In this document: one piece after another, positions 63,578-64,000 of the stretch | Layout: the number at the start of each line of letters is the position of its first letter | Numbering within the stretch: position 1 is the stretch's first letter | The notes under the pieces: model-generated | The model's database searches: none | What the model was told of the DNA's origin: nothing | Seen by the model: only the letters and a program-made list of their open reading frames with translations | NCBI RefSeq assembly: GCF_026626335.1 | Contig: NZ_JAPNTZ010000003.1 | Coordinates: 62,001 to 126,000 of the forward strand | Direction: 5' to 3' | Source of the DNA: Paractinoplanes pyxinae | Lineage (GTDB): Bacteria; Actinomycetota; Actinomycetes; Mycobacteriales; Micromonosporaceae | DNA: 64,000 nucleotides | Position numbers and translations under genes: made by a program

Positions 63578-64000
63578 TCACGGGGCGGTACAGGTCAGGG
63601 TGGGTGTGGTGGCCGTGCCCGTGGCGGTGAAGCCGAACGTGGTCGAGGCCGAGGCGGCCAGCGCGCCGTTGTAGAACTCGTTGGCCACGGTCACGGCGGT
63701 TCCGCTCGTGGTGAGCTTGCCGTTCCACACCTGGCTGATGGTCTGACCGCTGCCGAGCGTCCACCGGGCCGACCAGCCGGTGATGGGCGCGCCGCCGGCC
63801 GTCACCGTCACCTCGCCCTGGAACCCGCCGCCCCACGTGTTGGTGGTGCGGTAAACGGCCGAGCAAGCGCCGGTGACCGGCGTGGTGGTCGTCGGCGGCG
63901 TGGTGGTCGCCGGGGGTGTGGTCGGCGTCGTTTGGCCGCCCTGTGCCGCGTACTCCAAATACTCTTCGAGATTGCGGTAGCCGTCGCCGTCCGCGTCGGC
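63578..64000 (-). CDS. C-terminal part of a CBM2-bearing secreted enzyme (5' end outside window)
   Basis: 140 residues seen, open to the window edge; an internal ATG at 63958 is not the start. Visible order: D-A-D-G-D-G-Y-R-N-L-E-E-Y-L-E-Y (a Ca-binding segment as at the end of the PL1 protein downstream), a Pro/Thr linker (TTPTTPPATT), then a C-terminal CBM2 (C-S-A-V-Y, W-S-A-R-W, C-T-A-P). The resemblance suggests another pectate lyase. First visible gene of the pectin operon, 35 bp before the pectinesterase. Confidence 0.8.
   Translation of the reverse strand, partial: ADADGDGYRNLEEYLEYAAQGGQTTPTTPPATTTPPTTTTPVTGACSAVYRTTNTWGGGFQGEVTVTAGGAPITGWSARWTLGSGQTISQVWNGKLTTSGTAVTVANEFYNGALAASASTTFGFTATGTATTPTLTCTAP

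Noticed and set aside
1..64000. Secondary-metabolite cluster, prophage, integrative element or CRISPR
   Set aside because: No PKS/NRPS, integrase, transposase, phage structural gene or repeat/spacer array was found; the CrtU-like gene is isolated.

Overview
The window is about 64 kb of GC-rich actinobacterial chromosome. The signs are pervasive G/C third positions, GTG starts, ATGA gene overlaps, many LacI/GntR/LuxR regulators, Tat-type and classical lipoproteins, a Wag31-like DivIVA protein, and secreted enzymes joined to CBM2 modules by Pro/Thr linkers. The mix resembles a soil Micromonosporaceae member such as Actinoplanes. That placement is an inference from gene content; there is no rRNA or marker comparison. 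I see no tRNA or rRNA gene, IS element, integrase, phage gene or CRISPR array.

Layout. 1-915: the start of a multi-pass membrane protein on the minus strand, cut by the window edge. 1009-3221: a polymorphic-toxin cassette (YbaB-like protein, two WXG100-like proteins, EndoU-type nuclease, putative immunity protein). 3218-9990: a LacI-controlled carbohydrate operon (nucleoside hydrolase-like enzyme, binding protein, two permeases, GH140-like hydrolase). 9987-12064: GntR regulator, alpha/beta hydrolase and a TRIC-type channel split into two frames. 12054-18734: secreted M6 metalloprotease, XRE/NB-ARC/TPR regulator with a coiled-coil partner, a CrtU-like carotenoid enzyme and a cold-shock protein. 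19039-28300: DivIVA-like protein, release factor 3, pyridoxal kinase, a two-component system facing an ABC exporter, PhoU and a TM2 protein. 28408-30798: a coupled operon of two LuxR-HTH proteins and a secreted protein with a duplicated cysteine pattern. 30862-35118: a second two-component/ABC-2 operon and a DUF2461 protein.

35111-42097 holds extracellular or glycan-acting enzymes: two SGNH esterases (one behind a near-consensus CebR box), a GH38 alpha-mannosidase and a ThuA/DUF1080/discoidin protein. 42157-46361 holds CGNR and GntR regulators, a PPOX-fold enzyme, an acetyltransferase, an MFS transporter and a YiaAB-type membrane protein. 46586-50622 is a sugar uptake operon led by a secreted aldose 1-epimerase. 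50640-57732 holds a lysyl oxidase-like protein, an amino-acid ABC importer and a large LuxR ATPase regulator. 57859-60419 holds a secreted His-rich protein and a HEAT/MerR-HEAT operon behind a MerR-type promoter. 60388-64000 is a pectin-degradation operon (CBM2 protein, pectinesterase, pectate lyase).

Taken together, the window serves a saprophyte feeding on plant polysaccharide: secreted pectinases and esterases release sugars, several ABC importers take them up, and LacI/CebR-type operators gate expression. Among these genes sit small systems that standard annotation would under-describe. The main ones are the WXG/EndoU cassette with an in-frame TGA, the HTH/LuxR/duplicated-Cys-protein operon, and the HEAT plus MerR-HEAT operon.
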